DNA of 64,000 nucleotides. Source: Pseudoalteromonas sp. H105 (GTDB lineage: Bacteria > Pseudomonadota > Gammaproteobacteria > Enterobacterales > Alteromonadaceae). The stretch is taken from NCBI RefSeq assembly GCF_001469215.1, contig NZ_LOFH01000003.1, positions 1 to 64,000 of the forward strand, in the 5' to 3' direction. The notes under the pieces are model-generated. The model did not search any database. It saw only the letters and a list, made by a program, of their open reading frames with translations, and was not told the origin of the DNA. The position numbers and the translations under genes are program-made. Of the stretch, positions 37,186 through 44,254 are shown piece after piece (positions within the stretch are counted from its first letter, which is position 1; each line of letters starts with the position of its first letter).

Positions 37186-39939
37186 CTAACTTAATTCATG
37201 CCCATTTACTTGTGAATCAGAAAGTAAATGGGTAAATAATTTTTTATAGTTATCATGACTAACTACCTGCCTTTGTTCATCTTGCAACTGCTTAGATAAA
37301 AAATTGTAATAATCCACATTGTTAGCTAGTTCTTCCGCAAGCATTAATGGCGTTCTATAATTAAATTCTTTTTCATCTAGTAAATGCGGGAAGTTATTCA
37401 TGAGTAACTCAGCTATTTTTATTTCCCCCATTCTTACGGCAGTATGAAGTGCTGTAGCGCCCTCAAAGGAAGTTATACACTCATCAATTTTGTATTTAAT
37501 AAGTAATTCTACACATTCTAGTGTGCGACTTGCACAGGCTGAGTGCAGAGCTGTTCTACCTTTAATATCTTGTAAGTTAGGGTTCGCACCAGATTTTAAT
37601 AGCGCTTCAGCCGTATCATAATCTTTGTTATGTACAGCTAGCATTAGTGGTGTTTGCTGCTTGAAGTCAGAAAGGTCAACAATTTTGGGCCATTCAAGAA
37701 TGACCTCCCTTAATCTTGAAAGTTGATTATGCGAAATATACTTTATTTCTTTAATTGACTCTGAGTAATATGGTGAATCACTCAAGACTGAACTTTTTGC
37801 TAACATATCATATGAAATTTTGAGTAATAATAAGATAATGCTATCGGACTGCGGTGACTTTAATTGCTTATTTTTTAAGTTATTGTGTTTATCAAGCACA
37901 TGTCTAATCGGTTCATTGTTTTTTATGTAAGGCATAAAGTCCTTTATGAATGCCCCAAAATCTTTTTTAGATACTGAATATAAAGGCTCATAAGCAGGGT
38001 ATTCTTTATACAGGCTGGTCCAAAAGTATTCGTGAAGTTGGCGAGATACATCGAAGATATTTGTAGAGCTAAAGTCTCCATCAGGCTCCCAACCACCAAA
38101 AAACATAATATCTCTAAAGTAAGTTTCATGATTGGTAGGTATTAGTTTTTGATTAGAAATGGCCAATGAAAAAGCATCACGAGCTAACTTCCCACGTAAA
38201 GCTCCAAAGCTTCGAAACTTACACTCATCTATAGCCTTTTTTAGTAGCTTTTCAGCTTCCTTTAGCTTGTTTTGACCTATGCAATGATAAGCGTTCAATT
38301 TAAGTATTAATGGCAACCAATATTGATGTTCTGGGTTACTCCAAGCTAGCTTTAAAAGTTCTTCTACTTGCGTTTCTGTTTTTCTATCAAACTTATCTTG
38401 GTTTAATAACCAGTTTAGTTCGAGTATTGCACTTTTAATTTTGTCATCATTTGATTTTTCTAACTCTTTCAATCTTGCAAAAACTAGTTGAGTGACCTTG
38501 GGGTTGGGGTAGTCACCTTTAGCTAACTCGTAGACTAATTTAAAATCATTAATGCATTTTAATAGCTTAAATGGGGCTTTATTCTGCTTTAGCTTTGTGC
38601 CGTAACTTTCAATGTTTTCATTTAAGGTTTGAGTGTACTGAATATAATTAATAAAATTTTTGCTAATTTGTTCCATACTTTCTTTGTTAATAGGCAATAT
38701 ATCATCAAGAAAAGTTTCTCTTTCAGCTTCTGAAAATATATCTGTTAAGCGAGGCGCAACCATATCAACAGTATTAAATTTTTCTGTAGCTACACAAAGT
38801 AATAGATCGAATCTTAGGAAAGGAGGGAGGCTTTCGGTAAATAGCTTATTTTCATGTTGTTCACGAAGTTTTCTATCTCTAGTTAACTCACTGATTTTTG
38901 AACACGCTAGATGAGCTTGTATTGTATGGTTATATGTAGCCTCATAAATCCTTACAAGTTGCATTACTTTATTTTGTTTTAAGTCGGTACAAAATTTTTC
39001 AGTATTAGGGGTTAAAAACTTTACTAATTGCTCATATCCGTCTTGTATGGCTCTTGCAACAATAAGCCGTTGTCGAATTGTCTTCGTACTAGGTTGCTGG
39101 TAGCGCTCGTCTATTTTATTAACAAATTCTACTTTCTGTTCCTGGCTACAATTACCACTTAATATCGTCACTAAGTCTTGATAACTAATGTTGATTTCAT
39201 GTTGTAAAGTATGAGCATTATGGCCTTTATTATTTATGAAGATTAAAGACTGTTCAAATGCGCAACTATTCTCGCTTGGCTGAAAACAACCTTTAAACTT
39301 AATTAATACATCATCTGGGAATGTTGTTTTAATACTCGATATTTCAGGCGTAACTTTACCCGATTGCCAGTTATATAAGTTTTTTAAAATAGTGCCCGAC
39401 TCTTCATAAATGCGAAGTTCAGACTCTAAATTATTTGCAATATTACTTTTGGGTTCCTCAATTAGGTCTAGTAACCAGTTCAAAACTTGTTGAAGAGGTA
39501 GCTCTATTTGTTCAGGTTTTTTCTCGGGGTTTAAAAATGGTAAATACCAGAATCGACCCCCAGGCATGCCTTCATCAATTTTAGATTCAATCTGCCAGAA
39601 TACAGTATGTCTTGCTAAAGCAGGGATAAGAACTCTGGCTAAATACTGCCAAATGATTTTCTGGGCGGATGCTTTAAAAGTGAACACATTTGTTTCAATT
39701 GCTTTATGAATATAGTAATCATGTTCAATATTAGTTACGAGATCATCTCGTTCAGCTTTATCCAGTTCTAATGCATCAAAAATACTATCTAATACTTTTT
39801 TCCATGTGTCGAACATATTATCAATCTTCATTTCAGCATTCTTGAATTTAGTTTTTGATTTTGAAGTCAGTTTTTTTGAAGCCCCTACAGCATTTGATAT
39901 TTTAATTAATACTGATTCGAACGTTGGAAAAGCAGCCAT
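37186..39939 (-). CDS. Large ankyrin-repeat protein, candidate defence protein
   Basis: I do not recognise the first 750 residues of this 917-residue protein. They are helix-rich, with a TPR-like stretch around KLNAYHCIGQNKLKEAEKLL. No Walker A motif, nuclease motif, signal peptide or membrane segment is seen. The last 160 residues carry about four ankyrin repeats: TPLMLAVHNKDYDTAEALLKSGANPN, GRTALHSACASRTLECVELL, GATALHTAVRMGEIKIAELL and YRTPLMLAEELANN. A strong AAGGA site precedes the ATG. It is divergent from the viperin gene with 128 bp between. Composition is A+T-rich relative to gcvP. A cytoplasmic sensor or scaffold in phage defence is plausible from context only. Confidence 0.7.
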   Translation of the reverse strand: MAAFPTFESVLIKISNAVGASKKLTSKSKTKFKNAEMKIDNMFDTWKKVLDSIFDALELDKAERDDLVTNIEHDYYIHKAIETNVFTFKASAQKIIWQYLARVLIPALARHTVFWQIESKIDEGMPGGRFWYLPFLNPEKKPEQIELPLQQVLNWLLDLIEEPKSNIANNLESELRIYEESGTILKNLYNWQSGKVTPEISSIKTTFPDDVLIKFKGCFQPSENSCAFEQSLIFINNKGHNAHTLQHEINISYQDLVTILSGNCSQEQKVEFVNKIDERYQQPSTKTIRQRLIVARAIQDGYEQLVKFLTPNTEKFCTDLKQNKVMQLVRIYEATYNHTIQAHLACSKISELTRDRKLREQHENKLFTESLPPFLRFDLLLCVATEKFNTVDMVAPRLTDIFSEAERETFLDDILPINKESMEQISKNFINYIQYTQTLNENIESYGTKLKQNKAPFKLLKCINDFKLVYELAKGDYPNPKVTQLVFARLKELEKSNDDKIKSAILELNWLLNQDKFDRKTETQVEELLKLAWSNPEHQYWLPLILKLNAYHCIGQNKLKEAEKLLKKAIDECKFRSFGALRGKLARDAFSLAISNQKLIPTNHETYFRDIMFFGGWEPDGDFSSTNIFDVSRQLHEYFWTSLYKEYPAYEPLYSVSKKDFGAFIKDFMPYIKNNEPIRHVLDKHNNLKNKQLKSPQSDSIILLLLKISYDMLAKSSVLSDSPYYSESIKEIKYISHNQLSRLREVILEWPKIVDLSDFKQQTPLMLAVHNKDYDTAEALLKSGANPNLQDIKGRTALHSACASRTLECVELLIKYKIDECITSFEGATALHTAVRMGEIKIAELLMNNFPHLLDEKEFNYRTPLMLAEELANNVDYYNFLSKQLQDEQRQVVSHDNYKKLFTHLLSDSQVNGHELS

Positions 39940-40067
39940 TGTAATTCCTTTTAAATGGACGTGATTTAAATGAATTTATTAAATTCTTTAGGGGGGGGAC
40001 ATCTCTTTTCATTTTTTAAATTATCGATAATTTTGATACTAGCAGCCTTTAACAGAGGAGCTAAAAA

Positions 40068-41003
40068 ATGAAAAATGATACTACCAATAAACCTTACATA
40101 AATGAACTAGTAATTAATTGGCACATTACAGAGGCGTGCAATTACAACTGCACATATTGTTTTGCAAAGTGGGGGAAACCAAATGAGCTGCATCGGTCAC
40201 TTGAGAGTATCGAAAAGTTGCTAGATGAACTGGCCTCTCACTTTATTAAAGGTAGCTCATCCTTTAAAGAAAAATTGGGTTATGAAAGTGTTCGTCTCAA
40301 TATTGCTGGTGGAGAACCAATGATGCTAGGAAGTACATTTTCAATCGTATTAATGCTAGCAAAACAAAAGGGTTTCCAGACTTCAATTATTACGAACGGT
40401 AGCTATTTACTAAATGAAAAATTCGATATACCGAAAAATACGTTAGACATGGTGGGAATAAGTTTTGATAGTCAGGATTATGATATTAGGCAGAGAATTG
40501 GGCGTGTAGATAGAAAAGGTAATTCTTTAAGCTCCGACGAACTGAAGCTTGCATTATCAAAACTAGAAAAAACACAAAAAGGTATTAAAACCAAAATTAA
40601 TACCGTAGTGAATCAGTATAATTGGCAAGAAGATTTCTCTAGCCTAATCTCAGAAATAAACCCATATAAGTGGAAAGTATTGCATGTAATGCCATATGGT
40701 GATGATGATCTTCTTATCTCAAATGGGCAGTTTAATAGTTTCGTTGATAAACATCTTGGTCGTGACTTACCTGTTTATGCTGAGTCTAATTCAGCAATGA
40801 CTGAGTCATACCTTATGATTGACCCGAAAGGTCGGTTTTACCAAAACTCATCAGGTGGTTCTGGTTATAAATATAGTGAATGCATTAATGACGTTGGGGC
40901 TGGCAAAGCGTTAGAACAAATTAACTTCAATCATGCTGTTTTCATTGCAAGGTACTTTCCCGTTGAAGGAATATCAATCGTTGAAAATGAAGGAGCGGCA
41001 TAA
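40068..41003 (+). CDS. Prokaryotic viperin (radical SAM ddh-nucleotide synthase)
   Basis: Viperins are radical SAM enzymes that turn CTP, GTP or UTP into 3'-deoxy-3',4'-didehydro nucleotides, which end viral RNA chains. The 311 residues carry the cluster motif CxxxCxxC (C24, C28, C31 in EACNYNCTYCF), GGEP (81-84) and ITNGS (108-112). They also carry viperin-specific blocks: ISFDS, KTKINTVVN, NPYKWKV (198-204), AESNSAMTESYLMID and NDVG. This matches human viperin block by block (NPVRWKV, PESNQKMKDSYLILDE), so it is not a generic radical SAM protein. An AGAGGAG site gives strong translation. There is no adjacent nucleotide kinase; instead a small Cys-rich gene overlaps its stop by one base (TAATG). 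Confidence 0.92.
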   Translation: MKNDTTNKPYINELVINWHITEACNYNCTYCFAKWGKPNELHRSLESIEKLLDELASHFIKGSSSFKEKLGYESVRLNIAGGEPMMLGSTFSIVLMLAKQKGFQTSIITNGSYLLNEKFDIPKNTLDMVGISFDSQDYDIRQRIGRVDRKGNSLSSDELKLALSKLEKTQKGIKTKINTVVNQYNWQEDFSSLISEINPYKWKVLHVMPYGDDDLLISNGQFNSFVDKHLGRDLPVYAESNSAMTESYLMIDPKGRFYQNSSGGSGYKYSECINDVGAGKALEQINFNHAVFIARYFPVEGISIVENEGAA

Positions 41004-41356
41004 TGAAAAGCGATACTTGTTTTGGAAAGATGTCTGGTGAACCATTGAGTGTATATTTTGATGAAGAGGAGGCACAAAGCGCTGCTGAATATTCAAAAGA
41101 AATCTATAATAATGAGTTATCTCCTTATAAGTGTAATAAATGTGATTTTTGGCATTTATCACCTAAATTTAGGGTTACTCCTAGCGAAAAATGCCAAAGG
41201 TGTACTGCCGGGGATGGTAGTTATAAGGATACTTATCGAACAAAGAAAGAAGCGAATACCAGAGCAGATATTATATTTAATGAGCAAGGGATAAATTTAA
41301 GGGTTTATAAGTGCAAATATGGTGCTGGTTGGCACTTAACTAAAAGCCATTATTAG
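41003..41356 (+). CDS. Small protein with two CxxC/WHLT-like units, coupled to viperin
   Basis: This 117-residue protein looks like an internal duplication. Unit 1 ends YKCNKCDFWHLSPK (residues about 42-55). Unit 2 has CQRCTAGDG, then an EA-rich helix and YKCKYGAGWHLTKSHY at the C-terminus. The pattern of cysteines, a helix with EA, then YxCxxxxxWHLT recalls a small zinc-ribbon-like domain found in many short bacterial and phage proteins. Function is unknown; metal and nucleic-acid binding are guesses. Its ATG overlaps the viperin TAA, and GAAGGAG sits inside the viperin end, so translation is coupled. It might modulate viperin or handle its product. Confidence 0.72.
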   Translation: MKSDTCFGKMSGEPLSVYFDEEEAQSAAEYSKEIYNNELSPYKCNKCDFWHLSPKFRVTPSEKCQRCTAGDGSYKDTYRTKKEANTRADIIFNEQGINLRVYKCKYGAGWHLTKSHY

Positions 41357-41540
41357 CACTCCTGAATTCAGCGTTATTAGGTTTAAATTAATTAGAACTT
41401 ATCTGCAAATATGAGTTTCAAACTTTATTGATTGCGTAACGGTCAAAAGTCTAACTTTAAACGTTTTGTTTTAAATTTTAGTTTGTGATAAACCCTTTAA
41501 AATCAGTGTTTTTAGTTTCAAACTTAATTCGAAAGTGACA

Positions 41541-41666
41541 AAAATTTCCAATTAAAGATTGGGAATTGATAAAACTTTAAAAGCCGTTGCAGCAATGTAG
41601 CGGCTTTTTTGTGTTTGGTGATTAATCGTAAATTATTTGAATGTAGGTTGGGTAGAGTGAAACGAA
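41541..41666. repeat. 126-bp direct repeat, copy 2 (displaced gcvP terminator)
   Basis: Nearly identical to 36570-36695, including the CCGTTGCAGCAATGTAGCGG terminator hairpin, yet it follows the viperin operon rather than gcvP. It can serve as that operon's terminator. It marks the junction between the two defence modules. Confidence 0.92.
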
Positions 41667-41714
41667 ACCAAACGATTCGCCAATATCATTACCATTTCCC
41701 AAGCACGTAAAGAT

Positions 41715-42251
41715 GGATTGTTTGCAGGTCGTCCTTTAGGGCGAAAAAAGTGAGAAAAAGAATTTACCACAGAGATCAAAGAGGCGCTTCGCGCTGCACC
41801 GAGGTTAAATATTATTGTAGGCGCTAAGCTTGCTGGCGCGTGGGTTTGTAGGTTGGGCATTAGCCCAAAAAGTTGTATCACCTTAGCTGATGGTTCTTAC
41901 TACTAACTTTTGTCGGGATAAATCCGCGACCTACATTAAAAACCTTATTCAAGGTTTTGTCGCGCTGGCGACGGCAGCCAAAGAGGGGCTGCCGCTGACC
42001 CCTCTCTGGACTCTCCCAGCGCACCCGAGCATCACGCTTAATCCTTCAAATAATTAATTGATGTGAACGTAAGCGCCGTGTAATCGCCATCCATGGCGAA
42101 GTCACGGCTTTCATTTCATCCATGAAATGAATTACTCATCAATTGCTTATTTTCATGGCGTGATGACGGGGGAAAGGTGTTAAACGTGAGAATGGTGTTA
42201 GGTTTTGGCAAGATGCAAGACCTGACCCTCTGCATTTTCCTCTGCATTTTC
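41715..42251. repeat. Long structured repeat, copy 2 (direct)
   Basis: The fullest direct copy. Segments are GGTCGTCCTTTAGGGCG, a GAGGCGCTTCGCGCTGCACC palindromic part, GTAGGCGCTAAGCTTGCTGG, TGTCGGGATAAATCCGCGAC, AACCTTATTCAAGGTT, and a nested GC-rich hairpin at 41962-42022. GCGCTGG pairs with CCAGCGC, and GGCAGCC with GGCTGCC. Then come the conserved CATCCATGGCGAAGTCA and GTGATGACGGGG blocks. It ends with CTCTGCATTTTC written twice (42228-42251). An ORF at 41633-41881 is an artefact of this repeat. Confidence 0.9.
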
Positions 42252-42360
42252 ATTTTATTGCGTGATATCAATATCGAGCTTATTTACTGTTGATATATTT
42301 TAGCTAGATTTATTAATGCGTTACTGTCATTATTAAATTGTTAGTACAAGGAATTTAGAA

Positions 42361-42664
42361 GTGACGATGTTAAAGCTTAAAAAGTGGTACGTGATAGGTA
42401 AAAAAGGAATTTTCAACCCCATGCTTTTACGGCAATGATTTAAAGTTGCATGATGTAAGCACGGTAGACTGGAAAGAATCAGAGCAAGGCTTTACTCATT
42501 ACAAAGGTATGGTTCAAGGCTTACCTGAAATAACTGATGAGGTTCAAGCAATCGAGGCATTAGCTGCATATGGTATTACTGGTTTTGATACTAGAGATAG
42601 CGCTAAAGCCTAGGCTAAGCAACTACCCGTTGGTACATGGAAATATTTGAAAGTAGTTAGTTGA
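42361..42664 (+). pseudogene. Broken small gene of unknown family
   Basis: A ribosome site (AAGGA) precedes GTG/ATG, and the first frame reads about 24 residues (LKLKKWYVIGKKGIFNP) before a stop. Another frame then continues in a protein-like manner: FYGNDLKLHDV, TVDWKESEQGFTHYKGMVQG, AIEALAAYGITGFD. It hits an in-frame TAG at 42611 and goes on AKQLPVGTWKYLKVVS to a TGA at 42662. One frameshift and one nonsense codon would explain this. The family is not recognised. It may be a decayed cargo gene of the same island. Confidence 0.5.
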
Positions 42665-42710
42665 AATTTAAACTACAAACAGAAAAATAATAATTCAAGA
42701 AGGACTTTTT

Positions 42711-43796
42711 TTGAAAAAGACAGTAGCCCATGATGCATCGGCAAGTATAAAAGGGATCATTTACCAATTTTATTTGGCTATTGAGTGGTGCTTTAAATTA
42801 AAACCCAATCAGTCTTTATTATTTGAAAAAGATGGTGATATTGCTATTCCCGATGAAGCAAATATTGAGGTTAAACATTTTATTGATCCATTAACAGATT
42901 CTCATAAAAATTTATGGAACACACTAGCTAATTGGCTAGATCCAGCATTTGATCATTCAACCTATTCTAAATTAATTCTAATCACTACTCAGAAAATAGG
43001 CTCTAATAGCAAATTAGCAGACTGGCAAAGTAAATCATTAGAGAAAAGGTTAAAAATTATCACTGATATTTTGACTACTAAAGATTCATTAAATGCGAAG
43101 CAAAAAAAAGTAGAGCCATTTTTAAACTCTACAAAGTTAGCTGATATTATTGAAAAATTTGAGATATACGATTGCTCAGATGTTATCGAAGATAAATACT
43201 TCTCATTAGTTCATCAAATAGGTAAAGGTGTACCAGAAAGTAATCGAACAAGATTAATGAACGGCTTAGTTGGCTGGCTTATTTCACCTGAGGTTGCTGT
43301 TGACGATAATTGGGAGGTTACAGAAAAATCCTTCGCAACAGAATTTGATTTGCTTGAGAGTCAGTTTAAGCAGCATACAAGAATATTCCCTCATAAACCC
43401 ATAACTGAAGATTTTACGGTGACTTCTGCAACAGATAGCTTGTATTTGCAAAAAATTCGGGACATTGAATATCATGATGAAATAGATCTTGCGCATAGTT
43501 CTTATTGCGAGGTGCTAACGGTTGTATCAGAGGAATTCGAACAAGGCACTCGGCAAAAATATTTTGATAGCTATCAAAGTGAAGTTATTTCAGCTTTTGA
43601 AAGGAAGCATAAAAAAACAAGTAAAAAGGTCGATGATGTAATTGTTGATTCTCAAATTTTTTATGATGACGTTCTTGAGTCAGAAAGCCCAGAATTCGAA
43701 ACATATAACCGTAGACCTGATCGTTGGTTTAGAGATGGTGTCTTACATGTCAACATGGATGATGAATCCCTAGACTTAAAATGGAAATTAAAGTAA
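42711..43796 (+). CDS. ABC-3C system effector: N-terminal DUF4297-like nuclease domain
   Basis: This is the first gene of a three-gene conflict system. The N-terminus ASASIKGIIYQFYLAIEWCF matches the start of DUF4297/Cap4-type PD-(D/E)xK nucleases. Candidate catalytic residues are E39, D43, E53 and K55 (FEKDGDIAI and IEVKHF). The C-terminal third (about 230-361) is probably the ABC-3C C-terminal domain that joins it to the partners. It starts at a TTG with a strong AAGGAC site. It should cleave DNA when the ATPase senses a trigger; that is inferred from comparative work on ABC-three-component systems, not shown here. The next start overlaps its stop by one base. Confidence 0.8.
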   Translation: MKKTVAHDASASIKGIIYQFYLAIEWCFKLKPNQSLLFEKDGDIAIPDEANIEVKHFIDPLTDSHKNLWNTLANWLDPAFDHSTYSKLILITTQKIGSNSKLADWQSKSLEKRLKIITDILTTKDSLNAKQKKVEPFLNSTKLADIIEKFEIYDCSDVIEDKYFSLVHQIGKGVPESNRTRLMNGLVGWLISPEVAVDDNWEVTEKSFATEFDLLESQFKQHTRIFPHKPITEDFTVTSATDSLYLQKIRDIEYHDEIDLAHSSYCEVLTVVSEEFEQGTRQKYFDSYQSEVISAFERKHKKTSKKVDDVIVDSQIFYDDVLESESPEFETYNRRPDRWFRDGVLHVNMDDESLDLKWKLK

Positions 43797-44254
43797 TGGC
43801 TAACGCTATCCGCCAGCTAGGCGTATTACATCATAATCCGTATTTATTGGCTCCTTTATATCAAGAGTTTTATTCACACTTAGAGCAACAGCCTAAAAAC
43901 TTCTTGCTCAGTTATTTATTGCTGCCAATGTTATTTCATCAAGAAACCTCAGATAAATTGCAAAGGCTTAGCAAATCTAGTTTAAACACTAAGTTTAATG
44001 ATCCTTTAATTTTGAAAGGCTTGGAAAAGCGAGTCCAGGACTTTAAAGAGTTGACCAATACCTGCATGTTAATTTTGAAAGAACAAAATGTTGTCCAAAT
44101 AACTCCTGAATTAGCAGTTAACTTTGAAGCTAATATTTTAACCAGTGGGCATTGTAAAAAACAACAGCTAACTGCAGCTAAAAATTTAGCAAAATTAATG
44201 AATCCGTTTTTAGTTAAGGACTGTTACCGAATTTTAGGGATTAAGAATTTATGA
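43796..44254 (+). CDS. ABC-3C system middle component
   Basis: This is a small helical protein of 152 residues from 43796 (MANAIRQLGVLHHNPYLLAPLYQEFY). ABC-three-component systems always encode a short middle component between effector and ATPase, with little motif conservation, and size, position and the N-terminal NPYLLAP-type segment fit. The ATG at 43796 overlaps the previous TAA (TAATG) and has GGAA upstream; 43781 is an alternative start. Its end overlaps the ATPase start by 4 bases (ATGA). It probably bridges the nuclease and the ATPase. Confidence 0.75.
   Translation: MANAIRQLGVLHHNPYLLAPLYQEFYSHLEQQPKNFLLSYLLLPMLFHQETSDKLQRLSKSSLNTKFNDPLILKGLEKRVQDFKELTNTCMLILKEQNVVQITPELAVNFEANILTSGHCKKQQLTAAKNLAKLMNPFLVKDCYRILGIKNL

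Noticed and set aside
40068..41003. Generic radical SAM (MoaA or peptide-maturase) assignment
   Set aside because: Viperin-specific blocks across the whole length, no C-terminal SPASM-type cysteine cluster and no precursor-peptide-like gene nearby; the small neighbour has WHLT-like units instead.
41633..41881. 82-residue minus-strand ORF
   Set aside because: Lies wholly in repeat sequence (GTAGGTTGGG-type and long repeat) and has no recognisable protein features.
41541..42251. CRISPR array
   Set aside because: Repeats are few, hundreds of bases long and lack regular spacers.
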